This document shows positions 13,270-24,060 of a DNA stretch of 64,000 nt, in pieces. A program made the translations under genes and the position numbers. Source of the DNA: Sternotherus odoratus (lineage: Eukaryota; Chordata; Testudines; Kinosternidae); assembly GCA_032164245.1 (NCBI GenBank), contig JAVMKO010000002.1, positions 179,186,920 to 179,250,919 of the forward strand, given 5' to 3'. Position 1 is the first letter of the stretch; the number at the start of each line of letters is the position of its first letter. The notes under the pieces are model-generated. The model saw only the letters and a list, made by a program, of their open reading frames with translations, had not been told where the DNA came from and ran no database searches.

Positions 13270-13440
13270 AGAGAGAAGGAGCCCCATATTAGAATACCCC
13301 ATGGCTTATTCATTAGGGCAGGCTCCTGAGATAGGGGAGACCCCTCTTCAAATCCTTTCTCAGGTAGAGGGGGGACTTGAACCTAGATCTCCTACATGGC
13401 AGATGAGTGTTCTAACCACTGGGCTAATAGTTATGAGGTA
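13270..13440 (-). repeat. tRNA-derived SINE fragment
   Basis: On the minus strand, box A (TTAGCCCAGTGGTTAGA, 13427-13411) is followed by box B (GGTTCAAGTCC, 13383-13373) at tRNA-like spacing. There is no intact cloverleaf, so this is a SINE-type relic rather than a tRNA gene. The Harbinger element at 13534 sits just downstream. Confidence 0.5.
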
Positions 13441-13906
13441 TGCAGCTCCTCCTCTAGCTATTTTGTGTAGAGAGAGGCAGGCACCTAACTCATCACGAGG
13501 AACATCTTAGGCTCCTAAGCTGCCTGACTCCAGGGCTGTGGTTAGACTACATCGGGAAGCGCTATTGTTTATAGCGCTTCCCGATTTAGCGCTACAGCTC
13601 TTGCGCTAGAGGGTGTCCAGATTGACGCCCTCTAGCACCAGAGAGCGAACAGACTGTCAGCGCTTATTGCGGTACTGAGAGTACCGCAATAGCACAGGTA
13701 TCCCACAGAGCACCTCTTCGGAAATCCCCCACAGTGCCTTGTGGGGAAGGGGGCGTTTATTGTGGGCATTCAGCATCCGGGTCAAAGTCCCTTGATGCTT
13801 TCTTTCACATCCCAGCACTCCCTTTCTTTTCCGGTCAACGCCTGCACTGCTTCTGAACTGTACCAGCATTTCTGCACGCTCCACTGCCTGTTTCCCCTCT
13901 GCTGAA

Positions 13907-15157
13907 ATGGATCAAGAACTGCTGCGGACCATGCTTGCTAGTGTTGCCAGCACAACTGTCTGCGTGGCACAGTTCATTCTTGAAAGCCAAACGGAAAGTA
14001 GTGATGACTCCGAGGACGATCTGGAAGTGGAGCCAAGGAACAAATTGGACACTACAGTGCTCATTGCTTTAACTGACATGCTCACAACTGTGGAACGCCG
14101 CTTCTGGGCACGGGAAACGAGCAGTGACTGGTGGGATCGCATCGTGCTGCAGGTGTGGGACGATGAGCAGTGGCTGCAAAACTTTCGCATGAGAAAAGCC
14201 ACTTTCATGGGACTGTGTGAAGAGCTGGCCCCCGCCCTGCAGCGCCAGCACACCAGACTGAGACCTGCCATCCCAGTGGAGAAGCGGGTGGCTATAGCAC
14301 TGTAGAAGCTTGCCACCCCAGACAACTACAGATCTGTTGGCAACCACTTTGGGGTGGGGAAGTCGACCGTTGGAGTCGTGCTGATGGAAGTGTGCAAGGC
14401 CATTAATCGCATTCTGCTACGAAAAATCGTGACCCTTGGCGACGTACATGAGATTGTGGCTGGGTTTGAGCAGATGGGGTTCCCTAATTGTGGTGGAGCG
14501 ATCGATGGGACCCATATTCCTATTATTGCCCCTCAACACCTAGCTGACCAGTACATTAACCGAAAGGGGTACTTCTCTATGGTTCTTCAGGCGCTTGTTG
14601 ATCACCGTGGGTGGTTTACTGACATTCATGCAGGCTGGTCGGGAAAGGTGCATGACGCATGCATCTTCCGAAACAGCTGCCTGTTTGGGAAGCTGGAGGA
14701 AGGTTCCTTTTTCCAGGACCAGAGGATCTCCATGGGGGAGGTGGAAATGCCCATTGTGATTCTTGGTGACCCCGCTTACCCTCTAATGCCCTGGCTCATG
14801 AAACCATACACGGGGAGCCTGGACAGCAGCCAGGAAAGGTTCAACTACCGCCTAAGCCGCAGTTGAATGACCGTGGAAAGAGCCTTCGGGCGTCTGAAAG
14901 CCAGGTGGCGTTCCCTTTACGGCAAATTAGACATGGCGGAGGGAAGTATCCCCACGGTTATTTCCGCGTGCTGTGCCCTTCACAATCTCTGTGAGTTGAA
15001 GGGCGAAGCCTTTAGTGTGGCGTGGGCCTCAGAGGTTCACCGACTTGAGGCCAATTGTTCTCAGCCCGAGAGCAGGCCGATTAGGGAGAACCAGTGGGAG
15101 GGGGCAAGGATCAGGGAAGCCCTTAGGGAGCATTTCATGGCTGAAAACGAGTTCTAA
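13907..15157 (+). pseudogene. HARBI1-like Harbinger transposase, two premature stops
   Basis: A single frame of about 416 codons starts at ATG 13907 and ends at TAA 15155-15157, interrupted by TAG at 14303-14305 and TGA at 14864-14866. It encodes the DDE nuclease that cuts and joins element ends. Visible family motifs are an acidic Ser/Asp-rich N-terminal stretch, WARETSSDWWDRIV, then GGAIDGTHIPI with the first catalytic Asp (about 14493-14525), GWSGKVHDACIF, ILGDPAYPL, and VERAFGRLKARW with the catalytic Glu just after the second stop. Length fits HARBI1-type proteins. There are no frameshifts, so loss by point mutation looks fairly recent. AATAAA signals lie at 15271 and 15275. Confidence 0.9.
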
Positions 15158-15270
15158 AACTGTGCTTGCACCGGGAGGGATGTAGTTTGTGATGAAGGTT
15201 GCGGGGTATAACTATAGTCTCCAGAGGAGGTGTTAGCCTTGATGTACCTACTATTCACATATGTGCTTTG

Positions 15271-15312
15271 AATAAATAAAGAAACCTTTTTTTTACAAGA
15301 AAAACCTTTATT
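15271..15312. terminator. Paired convergent polyadenylation signals
   Basis: AATAAATAAA on the plus strand (15271-15280) serves the transposase. TTTATT at 15307-15312 reads AATAAA on the minus strand and would serve the convergent Myb-like gene. Confidence 0.55.
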
Positions 15313-15568
15313 GAAGTGCTTCTTCATAATCTGCAGTCCTGGCTCAAAAGATTTGTGCACCGCTGAGTGTGAGGAAGGGGTGCGAAAGTGGATGGTGGTA
15401 GTGGTGGGTTGGAGGTATTACTCTGTTCTCGAGGACTCAAGGGATGTGAAGTGAGGGTTCAAGGGTTTAAGGGGTGTGAAGAAAGGGTTCAAGCGGTGTG
15501 AGCTATGGGCTCAAGGGGTGTGAATTACGGCTTCAAGGGGTGTGCGCTTAGGTTAGGAAAGGGGCACA

Positions 15569-15900
15569 CTACAGAGCGGCATATGTAACAGAGCCATAAG
15601 CTACACTGCCCTCCAAATCAGTGCTCTCCTCCAGACCATTCTGGGGATTGCGGCCCTGCCTGTTAATCGGGATCGGGTTCAGTGGGTAGGAGTCCTGGAT
15701 CTCTGGGGTTCTTGGTGAAGGGATGGGGGTTGGGGGCAACTGTGGGTAGTAGTGGCCTGCCGGCTGCTGATACTGGCCGGGAGGGGCCATATGGCCAGGA
15801 TTCCATTGGCTGGGGGGCAGCTGGTGGTTGGGGGGCGGCACTGGTGCCTGTTGCACCTGAAATACAGCCATCTGCTGCAGAGCCTGCACTTGCAGACCCA
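15569..15900 (-). pseudogene. Myb-like Harbinger partner, C-terminal remnant
   Basis: On the minus strand this frame encodes a Pro/Gln/Tyr-rich tail containing PGQYQQPAGHYYPQLPPTP, ending at 15569. It matches the tail of the fuller Myb-like gene in copy 2 (39338-39833: SGQYQLLPGYYQPQLPPTP). The upstream coiled coil and the Myb/SANT domain are missing, and a 33-bp minisatellite sits in their place. In PIF/Harbinger elements this second protein helps deliver the nuclease to the nucleus and to the DNA ends. This remnant cannot do so. Confidence 0.75.
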
Positions 15901-16200
15901 GCAGCGGCAGGGGACCCCGCAGCCCTGCCACCCGGAGCGGCAGGGGACCCCACAGCCCTGCCGCCCAGAGCGGCAGGGGACCCCGCAGCCCTGCCGCCCG
16001 GAGCGGCAGGGGACCCCACAGCCCTGCCGCCCATAGTGGCAGGGGACCCCGCAGCCCTGCCGCCCGGAGCGGCAGGGGACCCCGCAGCCCTGCCACCCAT
16101 AGTGGCAGGGGACCCCGCAGCCCTGCCGCCCGGAGCGGCAGGGGACCCCGCAGCCCTGCCGCCCATAGCGGCAGGGGACCCCGCAGCCATGCCGCCCATA
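15900..16200. repeat. 33-bp minisatellite inside Harbinger copy 1
   Basis: About nine units of a GC-rich 33-bp repeat (core GCAGGGGACCCCGCAGCCCT) with a partly palindromic sequence. The same unit, inverted, fills 34787-35190 in the non-autonomous element at 34444. The 33-bp period keeps all frames open, so long frames across it are artefacts. Confidence 0.88.
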
Positions 16201-16486
16201 GCTTTATTCCTCTCGTTTTGAGATTTAACAGCGCCACTTTAAAAGGTCTCTTAAAGCGGAAAAAGTGGCTTGGGAGTCTGTACTGGGAGTGCTCTTATAG
16301 TGCTAAAGAGGGGTTTTAGCGCTAAAACAGCCCCAGTCTAACCACAGCCCAGGAGAGGGGTTTCTCTTCACGGATCACTAGCAAAGATAGGTGCCTCCCT
16401 ACAGCCTGGATTTTGGCACTTAACTTCATCAGAGCAGTCGGATTTAGCACATATCCCTCTTCTCTGCACCACCACCCCTAACTTTT

Positions 16487-16690
16487 TTATTAGGAGGGTG
16501 GTAAAGCACTGGAATGGGTCACCTAGAGAGATGGTGGAATCTCCTTCCTTAGAGGTTTTTAAGATCAGGCTTGACAAAGCCCTGGCTGGGATGATTTAGA
16601 TGGGGATTGGGCCTGCTTTGAGCAAGGGGTTGGACTAGATGACCTCCTGAGGTCCCTTCCAGCATTGTTATTCTATGATTTTATGATTCC
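16487..16690 (+). mobile_element. CR1 LINE 3'-terminal fragment
   Basis: The 3' region of a CR1 element: GGGTTGGACTAGATGACCTC, then GGTCCCTTCCAGC, ending in the short ATTCTATG-like repeat (TTATTCTATGATTTTATG) typical of CR1. Plus-strand orientation. Severely 5' truncated, as is usual for CR1. Confidence 0.85.
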
Positions 16691-16820
16691 CATTGGCTAT
16701 CTTAGGCAGCTCCCTGCCCAGTCTGCTGGCTTTAGTGTATCCCATTCTAAACCATGTATCCCGCACCATTCATTGCATAGGGGGCTGTGCTGGAGTTCTC
16801 AACCCCCACACAGAAACTAA

Positions 16821-17056
16821 GGGCTTGTCTATACTTAAAATGCCACAGCTGTGCTGCTGAAGTGCTTCAGTAAAGACACTACCTTGGCCGACGGGAAGGG
16901 TTCTCATGTCAGCATAGGTGATCCCTCTTCCCCAAGAGGTGGGCCACAGTTGTAGACAGTGTTAGGTCTGTTTAACTGTGTCACTCAGCGATGTGGATTT
17001 TTCACTCTTGAGTGACGTAGTTATACCGACCTAATTTCCTTGGTCTGGTCAAGGGT
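16821..17056. mobile_element. Small inverted-repeat element (MITE), decayed
   Basis: The left end GGGCTTGTCTATACTT resembles the TGTCTACACT termini of other short elements here. Internal GAGTGACGTAGTTATACCGA is shared in style with the elements at 42911 and 43785. The right end is blurred. Non-coding. Confidence 0.42.
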
Positions 17057-17590
17057 AGTGATGCACCTTCCCTTAGTCAGGGAAGATTGTAAAGTTACAT
17101 TGCAGCCCTAAATCTGGATAAATACAGCTCCATTACAGCATATGGACTATAGTCTGATCTCACGTACTGTACAATAGAGTTAATCCAGGTCTACACTGGT
17201 GTAAATGAGATTGGAATCTGATCTGGAGTATTTTGTATAAATAAGGTAAAATAGAATTGCCCTGGGAAAGACCACCTCTGCCATATCTTGCATAAATCCA
17301 CCATTGCTATTAATGGGGGCTACAACTGAGGGAGGGCAGAATCTACACCCAGATTCTGCCTCCTGTACAATAATCGTATTGAATTCAAAATGAGTACAGG
17401 TGATAAGATCTGGCCCTTAACATTGAATTTTCCTTTTCTGGAAGAGGCCTTCAGTGCAGCTCTCCTTGTCATTGAACAGCCCGGCTCATTCAACTGGATG
17501 GAGGATTATTTGTCACTTGTACACTGGATATTTTTGTAAATTGAAATATTGTAAAATTAGTGGATTAAATTTTAAAATAATAACACTTTG
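17057..17590. other. Non-coding DNA, no feature recognised
   Basis: AT-rich single-copy-looking sequence with no domain or element end. Confidence 0.45.
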
Positions 17591-17599
17591 CTTTAAGAG

Positions 17600-17692
17600 A
17601 GTGATTTTCATCAGTAGATCTCAAAATGCTTTACAGAGCACTTTACAAAGGAGGTAAGTATCATTGTCCCCACTTTATAGATGGAGAAAAAA
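17600..17692 (-). mobile_element. MIR SINE fragment (minus strand)
   Basis: AGATCTCAAAATGCTTTACA followed by GGTAAGTATCATTGTCCCC and CACTTTATAGATGGAGAAA is the reverse complement of the MIR core and 3' region. Old and partial. Confidence 0.7.
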
Positions 17693-19508
17693 CCCAATCA
17701 AATTAAAGCCTAAACAAATAAGACTTAACTCTTCCCCTGAAGTGAATATTTTAGAAAGGACTCTACCTTATCTTAATACAAATGAACAACTCTGTGCTTG
17801 GCATGAGTATCTGTCTCTGGCTGTTCCTGTCTGTATTTATTGGTTTTCCGTGGTCACTCTAAAATAATTAATCCAGTTCCGCTGAGTTCTGCGATCTTAC
17901 TCAGCACTTATTTAGTTCTTAGGCAAACTTCTCACTGGGCCAAAATGTGCTCTCTCACCAGTTTTGTACTCCATGGACTTCAACAGTTCTTCACTTGAGT
18001 CTCACCAGCATGAGACCAGATTCAGGCTAATTGGCTTCTGTGCGCCTTTGCTCTGGTGATGCATGGGGAAAACACTTGGATCGGGACCTCTGAATTTGAT
18101 GTGATATAATTGTACACTGTCAAAGTATTTGTAGTTCATGGTGCAAAGTTTAAGGATTTCCTAATACTAAAAACAAAGTCTATTGCCTATAAAACCTACA
18201 GTGTGAGATGTATTTTGCCAGTTAAACACCTGCTTCACCGCAAGCAGCTAGTACTCTGGCCCTAACCTGAGATATGTGGGGAGGGGGTTCTGTGAGCATT
18301 TGTTCATTTACTGCCATGCAGATAATGCAATGGATTTCCCAGCACAGCAAGTTTAATCAGGACATGTCATCATTAATTTGTACTGATATGCACTGATGGA
18401 CAGGATTTTCCAGGAGTATGACTGGCTGTTTATCAAACAATCATCAATTCTGGAGAAGAAATGGTGCTACCCCCCTGTTGTTTTACAGCATCTGCTTTAT
18501 CATCTGCTCACAGGAGCACTTTTTTTTCCATGGGTTTCCCTTTGTAGCTGTCACTTGCAGACAGCTTCATTTATTTCTGCTGATTTCTAATTCCTTCAGG
18601 AGAAGGGTTCAAGCGAGACAGTTGATTCACCGGGCCTGCTGTGGGAATGCAGTGGTTAAAGATGGCAAGACAAAGCCAAATACCACAATCTGCATTTGAT
18701 TTCTCACGCTTTCCTGTTATTTACCATGTGTCTCTTTGAGTATCATAAATAATTTAGAGTTCAAAGTGAATTTTTCTTCTTCTTCTTCTAAGTGCCAGAA
18801 AGCCAAATTCACATTGATTTGATTATTAATGTTTCCACAGTATAACATAATGCACAAAACAACTCACATTGCTCTATAGTTTAACAAGAGAGCTATTAGA
18901 GTAGCATACAAGCTTAAAAATATCTTCTAATGGCAAACAGGAGGAATAGTTTTGGGGAAGTGGGGAGGCAGGCACAGATATATTTAGGCACTTAACTCCC
19001 ACTGATTTCAATGGGAGTTAGGTACCTGAATATGTATGAGGATCTGGGTCTCAGTCCTTACTCAGGCAAGATCCCCATTCAAATTACAGAGGCTTTTGTC
19101 TGACTAAGGACTTGAGGATTAGCCCTTAATATGCACAATCTCTTACTTATGAAGTACATCATTTTATCATGCCTGGTAGGAGCACACTGTTATAACTTCT
19201 TTCAAGAAAGCAAGCCAAACCCTACACATTAAAAATAGATCAGCCTCTTTATTAGTGGGGTGTACGAGACATTGTTAATAGCAGATGCAGGTAGCACCTA
19301 CTACATTAAAGTGCAATTATGGTCAGAAAAGCAATTACTTCAAGAACGGGGCCTTCAGAATCAAAAGTTCTGCTCCCCACGTGTATTTAGAGTTACATCC
19401 ATTTACTTTAACTGACCAAAATGATTTTTATTTCTGTTAACATCACGGAGGCGATCTGTCTAGGAATAGTGATGCTTGAGTGCTTTTCTGGATTGGGGGT
19501 CTAACTAA
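17693..19508. other. Non-coding DNA, one short palindromic repeat
   Basis: AT-rich. At about 18985-19075 a short palindromic repeat (TTAGGCACTTAACTCCC then GGGAGTTAGGTACC) looks like a decayed inverted-repeat element. Nothing else is recognisable. Confidence 0.4.
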
Positions 19509-19794
19509 GGCTACATGTACACTTAGGGCAGCATGTAGAGTACAGACACTGCATGCCCAGCTAGCACGGGTATAAATAGCATAGTGAGACATGGCTTAGG
19601 TGAGGGGAGTGCCCCACAAGCCGGTATCCCCAGGCTGTATACCCTACACTGCCTTCTTCCTGCCCAAGAAGGGCCTCACACATCCACATTGCTATTTTTA
19701 GCGCTGTAGCGTCCCTCTGCCTCCCTGCTGCCAGAGACTTTCCCTGCCCCAGTGAAAGATACCAGCCGTTGAGAAAGACTCTGGCATGGGGGAG

Positions 19795-21196
19795 TGTAGT
19801 GGGCCCCGGTGGGCCCCCTCCGATCGGGAGGACGCTCCGGCCGGGGAACCAAGATGGCGGACGGAGCCGAGGCGACCCCGCCCCCTACCCCGGAAGTGCA
19901 AACCGGGGCCCCGGAAGCACAAAAGGCGGGGCCGGCCTCCAAGAGGGGGTCGACCCGGCAGAAGGAGGAGAGGGTCGGCCCGACTGCTGGGAGCGGAGGG
20001 AGCCAGCTGAGTGGAGCCCCGGCCCCGGCCCCGCGGCGGAGACAGACCGGCCCGGCGTCCCCGTGGCCACGTACCCCGTGGCCGACGAGGACGGTCCCGA
20101 GGCCCCGGCGGCAGCGTCTCCCACAACAGTGAGTGACTAGCCCGGGAGCCCAGCAACCACAAACCCCCCGGGAGCTAGCAGCGAACCCGACGGGACGACC
20201 GCAGAAGTCCCTGCCACCCCGGACGACTGGCCGGGGGTCCCAGCTGCCACGTACCCGGAGGAGCAAGGAATGGACTGGACCCCCGAGGGTGCAGGACCCT
20301 GCTGAGGACCCGAGATCTGTAAGTAGACTAAGAGAGACTGTGTATACTGGCTGCTGGGACGAGACAAGCCTCAGCTAAAGCCAGACTAAGAGAGACTGTG
20401 TATACTGGCTGCTGGGACGAGACAAGCCTCAGCTAAAGCCAGACTAAGAGAGACTGTGTGTACTGGCTGCTGGGACGAGACAAGCCTCAGCTAAAGCCAG
20501 ACTAAGAGAGACTGTGTATACTGGCTGCTGGGACGAGACAAGCCTCAGCCAAAGCCAGACTAAGAGAGACTGTGCATACTGGCTGCTGGGACGAGACAAG
20601 CCTCAGCTAGAGCCAGGCTAAGAGAGACTGTGTATACTGGCTGCTGGGACGAGACAAGCCTCAGCTAGAGCCAGACTAAGAGAGACTGTGTGTACTGGCT
20701 GCTGGGACGAGACAAGCCTCAGCTAGAGCCAGACTAAGAGAGACTGTGTGTACTGGCTGCTGGGACGAGACAAGCCTCAGCTAAAGCCAGACTAAGAGAG
20801 ACTGTGTATACCGGCTGCTGGGACGAGACAAGCCTCAGCTAAAGCCAGACTAAGAGAGACTGTGTATACCGGCTGCTGGGACGAGGCAAGCCTCACCTAA
20901 AGCCAGCCTAAGAGAGACGGTGTATACCGGCTGCTGGGACGGGACAAGCTTCCGCGACAGCCAGCCTAAGAAAGACTGGGTGCACTGGCTGCTGGGGTAG
21001 GATAAGCCCCAGCTAAAGCCAATCTCAGGAAGACTGTGTGTGTATGGGCTACCGGGACAGGAAGGAAGCCCAGATCAAACCCCCCTGAGAGAGACGTGGA
21101 GATCGCCCTGTAGGGGGCGCTCCCGACGCTGGGAAAACGCTGATTCCCCTACGATCCCAGCAGGAGGCGCACCGGGCAGGAACGAACACGTCTACA
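19795..21196 (+). repeat. 5' LTR of the Gmr1-like element
   Basis: Runs from TGTAGTGGGCCCC to ACGTCTACA. The first 530 bp are GC-rich, followed by a 58-bp tandem array and a closing 120 bp. I see no convincing TATA box. Antisense and sense open frames in the GC-rich part have no recognisable domain and also occur in the 3' LTR. I treat them as compositional. Confidence 0.93.
20325..21078 (+). repeat. 58-bp tandem array in the 5' LTR (about 13 units)
   Basis: Units begin AGACTAAGAGAGACTGTG at 20325 and repeat every 58 bp to 20847. Slightly diverged units start at 20905 and 20963 and a degenerate one at 21021. The core is ACTGGCTGCTGGGACGAGAC. The 3' LTR has the same number of units in the same phase. 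Confidence 0.93.
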
Positions 21197-21198
21197 CG

Positions 21199-21216
21199 TG
21201 GTGGAGAACGCGGGCA
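21199..21216 (+). promoter_or_regulatory. Putative primer-binding site
   Basis: TGGTGGAGAACGCGGGCA starts two bases after the 5' LTR. TGG at the start would pair with a tRNA 3' CCA. I cannot name the tRNA from memory with confidence. Confidence 0.5.
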
Positions 21217-21285
21217 TGTCCCCTCCCCTGAGAGAAGGGGGAGCAAACCACGGTGACAGCGGCCCTGGCCACACCGACGCAAGAG

Positions 21286-22300
21286 ATGGAGGGCGGAGAC
21301 GTCAAAAAATTGATTAAATGGCTGGCCGTGAGCCAACAGCAGCAGCAACAGCAGTTGTTGCAGCAGCTGGGGACGCAGCAACAGCAACTGATTCAGCAGC
21401 TGACTCCCCTCTGGCCCAGGGCAGGGACCGAGAGCACCAGCGGAGCCATGGGACCCCCAGACCCTGTGGTGCCCGTACGATTAACTAAGATGGGGCCGGA
21501 AGACGATCCGGAGTCCTTTTTACTCACCTTCAAGCGAGTCGCTACCGCCGCCCGCTGGCCCCCTGATCAATGGGCCACCCTGGTGGCCCCATATCTCACG
21601 GGCCCGCCCAAGCAGCCTGCCGGGCCTTGCCTGTCGCCGAGGCCCACAATTATGGACGCCTAAAAGCTGCGATCTTGGACGCCCTAGAGATCACCCCTGA
21701 GACCTTTCGACAATGGCTACGCGAGAAAACGTATCCCCCCGGGGCCTGGCCTAGGGTGGTCGCGCAGCAAGTGAAAGAGGCCTGCTGGAGATGGCTACTG
21801 CCAGAACGGAAGACGGGCGAGGAGGTGGCTGAGCAGGTGGCCCTGGAACACTTCTTACACATCCTACCAGCTCGCGGACGGACGTGGGTCATGCGTCACT
21901 GGCCGGCGACCCTGAGCAAGGCGGTGGAACTGATGGAAGATTTCTTGGTTGCCGAAACCCCAGCCGGGGCCGGGGGCCGATCCCCGGCGGGCCCCCTCCT
22001 GCCGTCCCGAGCTGAGCGGTCCCCGGCGCCACGACCAGAGCCCCGGCCCACCCACCAACCCACAGACCGGTGGGGACCGGGCACGGCCCGGTCACGGGCC
22101 CGTAGAGAACGTGAACCCCCGCGGGGCGACCAGCGAGAGCGGAGAGGTCCGGCCCTCGAGACCCCGCCTCCCAGCCCGAGGTCGCCAGAAGAACCCCGCC
22201 ACACCACCCTCGGACCGTGCTTTACGTGTGGCCGCTTTGGGCATCTCCTGCGGGAGTGCCCTACTATGGAGTGTAATTACGCGCAGGTCTGGACCGGTGA
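21286..22300 (+). pseudogene. gag: gag of the Gmr1-like element, with SCAN-like domain
   Basis: Gag builds the virus-like particle. ATG 21286 (MEGGDVKKLIKWL) opens a frame with a Gln-rich stretch. A frameshift near 21603 moves the continuation into the frame that runs to 22898. That part carries a SCAN-like segment at about 21693-21956: [42 protein letters not shown] and [13 protein letters not shown]. The SCAN domain of vertebrate zinc-finger proteins is published as derived from the capsid C-terminus of Gmr1-like elements, which agrees with this. A Pro/Arg-rich linker follows, then one CCHC zinc knuckle ([14 protein letters not shown], 22218-22259) for RNA binding. Confidence 0.88.
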
Positions 22301-22898
22301 GGCCCGGGCCCAGGCTCCCCGGAAGCTCACCATCCCAGTCGTGGTCAATGGGACCCCGAGCTCGGCGCTCCTCGACTCTGGCTGCAGCCAGACGATGGTT
22401 AGGGAGGACCTCGCCCACTACACGGGACCCCCGTGTGGCACCGTCCACCTCCAATGTGTCCACGGGGACATACAGACCTACCCTAAGGCCCCGGTCAAAC
22501 TAACCGTGCAGGGGAAGACCCAGACCATGAACGTGGGTCTAGCCCCGAGGTTAGCCTACCCGGTTATCCTGGGCCGGGATTGGAACGGGTTCACAGGACT
22601 CTTGTGGGTAGCTGCGGAACAGACCGCGACCGGGGGAGAAGCCTTGGAGGGTGAACCGGCCGACCCGGGGACCTCGAACCCAGAGGGGACGGGAGAGGGC
22701 CCCCCGTCCCTTGGACCCCCAGAGGAACCCGAGGAGAGGGTGCCGAGCCTAGAAGACGTTCCCATCCTCAGTGTCGACTTCCCCCAGGACCAACGAGCAG
22801 ACCCCTCTCTACAATGGGCCTATGAGCAGTTAGCCAAAATAAACGGGAATCCAACCCCCCCCCCCACCAGGCCACCACGTACCCCCACTTCGAACTAA
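22301..22898 (+). pseudogene. pro: Aspartic protease region of the Gmr1-like element
   Basis: In the same frame as the zinc knuckle, a retropepsin-like segment shows [18 protein letters not shown] with the catalytic Asp at 22374-22376, and the family's closing motif [10 protein letters not shown] at about 22555-22584. It would cleave the Gag-Pol polyprotein as a dimer. A Glu/Pro-rich linker follows. The frame is lost in an 11-C run (22855-22865) and ends at 22898, so the downstream integrase is in another frame. I read the run as mutational slippage, not a programmed frameshift. Confidence 0.82.
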
Positions 22899-24060
22899 TC
22901 GGCGACCGCCTCTACCGTTTTTTTCGTGACGCCCAGACCCACGAGGTCCGAACCCAGCTCGTGGTTCCCCGCTGCCACCGACGAGTGGTCTTACGGTTGG
23001 CCCATGATGTCCCAACGGCGGGCCACTTAGGCCGAGAAAAAACCCTGGCCCGCATAATGACCCGGTTTTACTGGCCCGGCATCCACCAAGAGGTCCAAAA
23101 CTTCTGTGACTCCTGCCCCGAATGTCAACAGGTGAGCACAAAGGGAAATGTCCGGGCCCCCCTGGTTCCGTTACCCATCATAGGGACCCCGTTCGAGAGA
23201 ATTGGGATGGACATCGTGGGACCCCTCCCTAAAAGCGTGGCTGGGTTCCAGTACCTCCTGGTTATCCTCGATTACGCTATCCGCTTCCCGGAGGCCATCC
23301 CACTCCGGAACATCACCACCCGAACGGTGGCGACGGAGCTCCTGAAAGTCTTAGCCCGTGTGGGGCTCCCGCGAGAAATATTAACCGACCAGGGGACCAA
23401 TTTTACATCTCGACTATTACGTCAGCTCTGTGATCTTTTAGGCATAAAAAAATTACAGACGTCCGTTTACCACCCCCAGACCGACGGCCTTGTCAAATGG
23501 TTTAACCGCACGCTGAAACTGATGCTGCGGAAATTTACTCCCCAAGACCTCCGTCGTTGGGACCAACTAATCCCTCCCTTGCTTCTAGCTATCAGGGAGG
23601 TACCACAATCTTCAACCAAATTCTCTCCTTTCGAGTTGCTGTATGGAAGACAGCCCAAGGGGCTCCTGGATCTAGTACGCAAGGACTGGGAGCATGAGCC
23701 CTCTCCCTCCTGGAATATCCTCCAGTACATGTTACAACTCCAAGAGCAACTCAAACGGGTAGGAGATCTCGCCAGGGACAACCTCCAGAGCGCCCAAAAA
23801 GCCCAGGAGAGAAGTTATAACCCGGGAACCCGAGACCGGATCTTTTCGCCCGGGGACCGGGTGCTACTTTTATTACCATCAGAGGAGTCCAAGTTGTTAG
23901 CACGGTGGCAAGGCCCATATGAAGTCCTGCGCCGGGTAGGCCCGGTTAATTATGAGATCGCCCACCCCGGGAAAGGGAAGGGGAAGCAGATCTACCACGT
24001 CAACCTGCTGCGCGCCTGGCGGGACCGCGAAGGGCTGTTGATCACACCCTATCCCCCAGA
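22866..24060 (+). pseudogene. int: Integrase upstream of RT; catalytic Glu replaced by Lys
   Basis: Integrase inserts the cDNA copy into host DNA. An HHCC zinc domain (HDVPTAGHLGREKT... CDSCPEC) lies at about 23000-23135. The catalytic core has Asp at 23210-23212 (MDIVGPLP) and Asp at 23387-23389 (TDQGTNF). The third catalytic residue, expected 36 residues later as Glu, is Lys (AAA, 23495-23497, within GLVKWFNRTL). The K and the following W codon fit G-to-A and C-to-T decay. A GPY/F-type C-terminal module follows (ARWQGPYEVLRRVGPVNYEI, about 23900-23960), then QIYHVNLLRAW. Its position before reverse transcriptase is the Gmr1-like feature. The copy should be inactive for strand transfer. Confidence 0.92.

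Larger units (their letters stand above)
13534..16349 (+). mobile_element. PIF/Harbinger DNA transposon, copy 1
   Basis: A 2816-bp element bounded by perfect 15-bp inverted repeats (GGCTGTGGTTAGACT at the left, its complement at the right) and flanked by a 3-bp duplication CAG (13531-13533 and 16350-16352). It holds a HARBI1-like transposase on the plus strand and the 3' part of a Myb-like gene on the minus strand. The two genes converge, with AATAAA-type signals for each between 15271 and 15312. The 5' part of the Myb-like gene has been replaced by a 33-bp minisatellite. Two in-frame stops in the transposase make this copy non-autonomous. Confidence 0.92.

Noticed and set aside
13270..13440. 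Functional tRNA gene
   Set aside because: Box A and B are present, but there is no intact cloverleaf or proper acceptor stem. It is a SINE-type remnant.
15569..16237. 222-codon minus-strand frame with a Leu/Pro/Ala repeat
   Set aside because: Its N-terminal part is only the 33-bp minisatellite. Only the C-terminal part, up to about 15900, is real Myb-like sequence.
19676..20266. Antisense and sense frames in the gypsy LTR start, repeated at 25312-26121
   Set aside because: GC-rich composition keeps several frames open on both strands. No recognisable domain.
22853..22866. Programmed frameshift between protease and integrase
   Set aside because: An 11-C run is a natural slippage hotspot, and other plain frameshifts occur in the copy. 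Only a family consensus could support programming.
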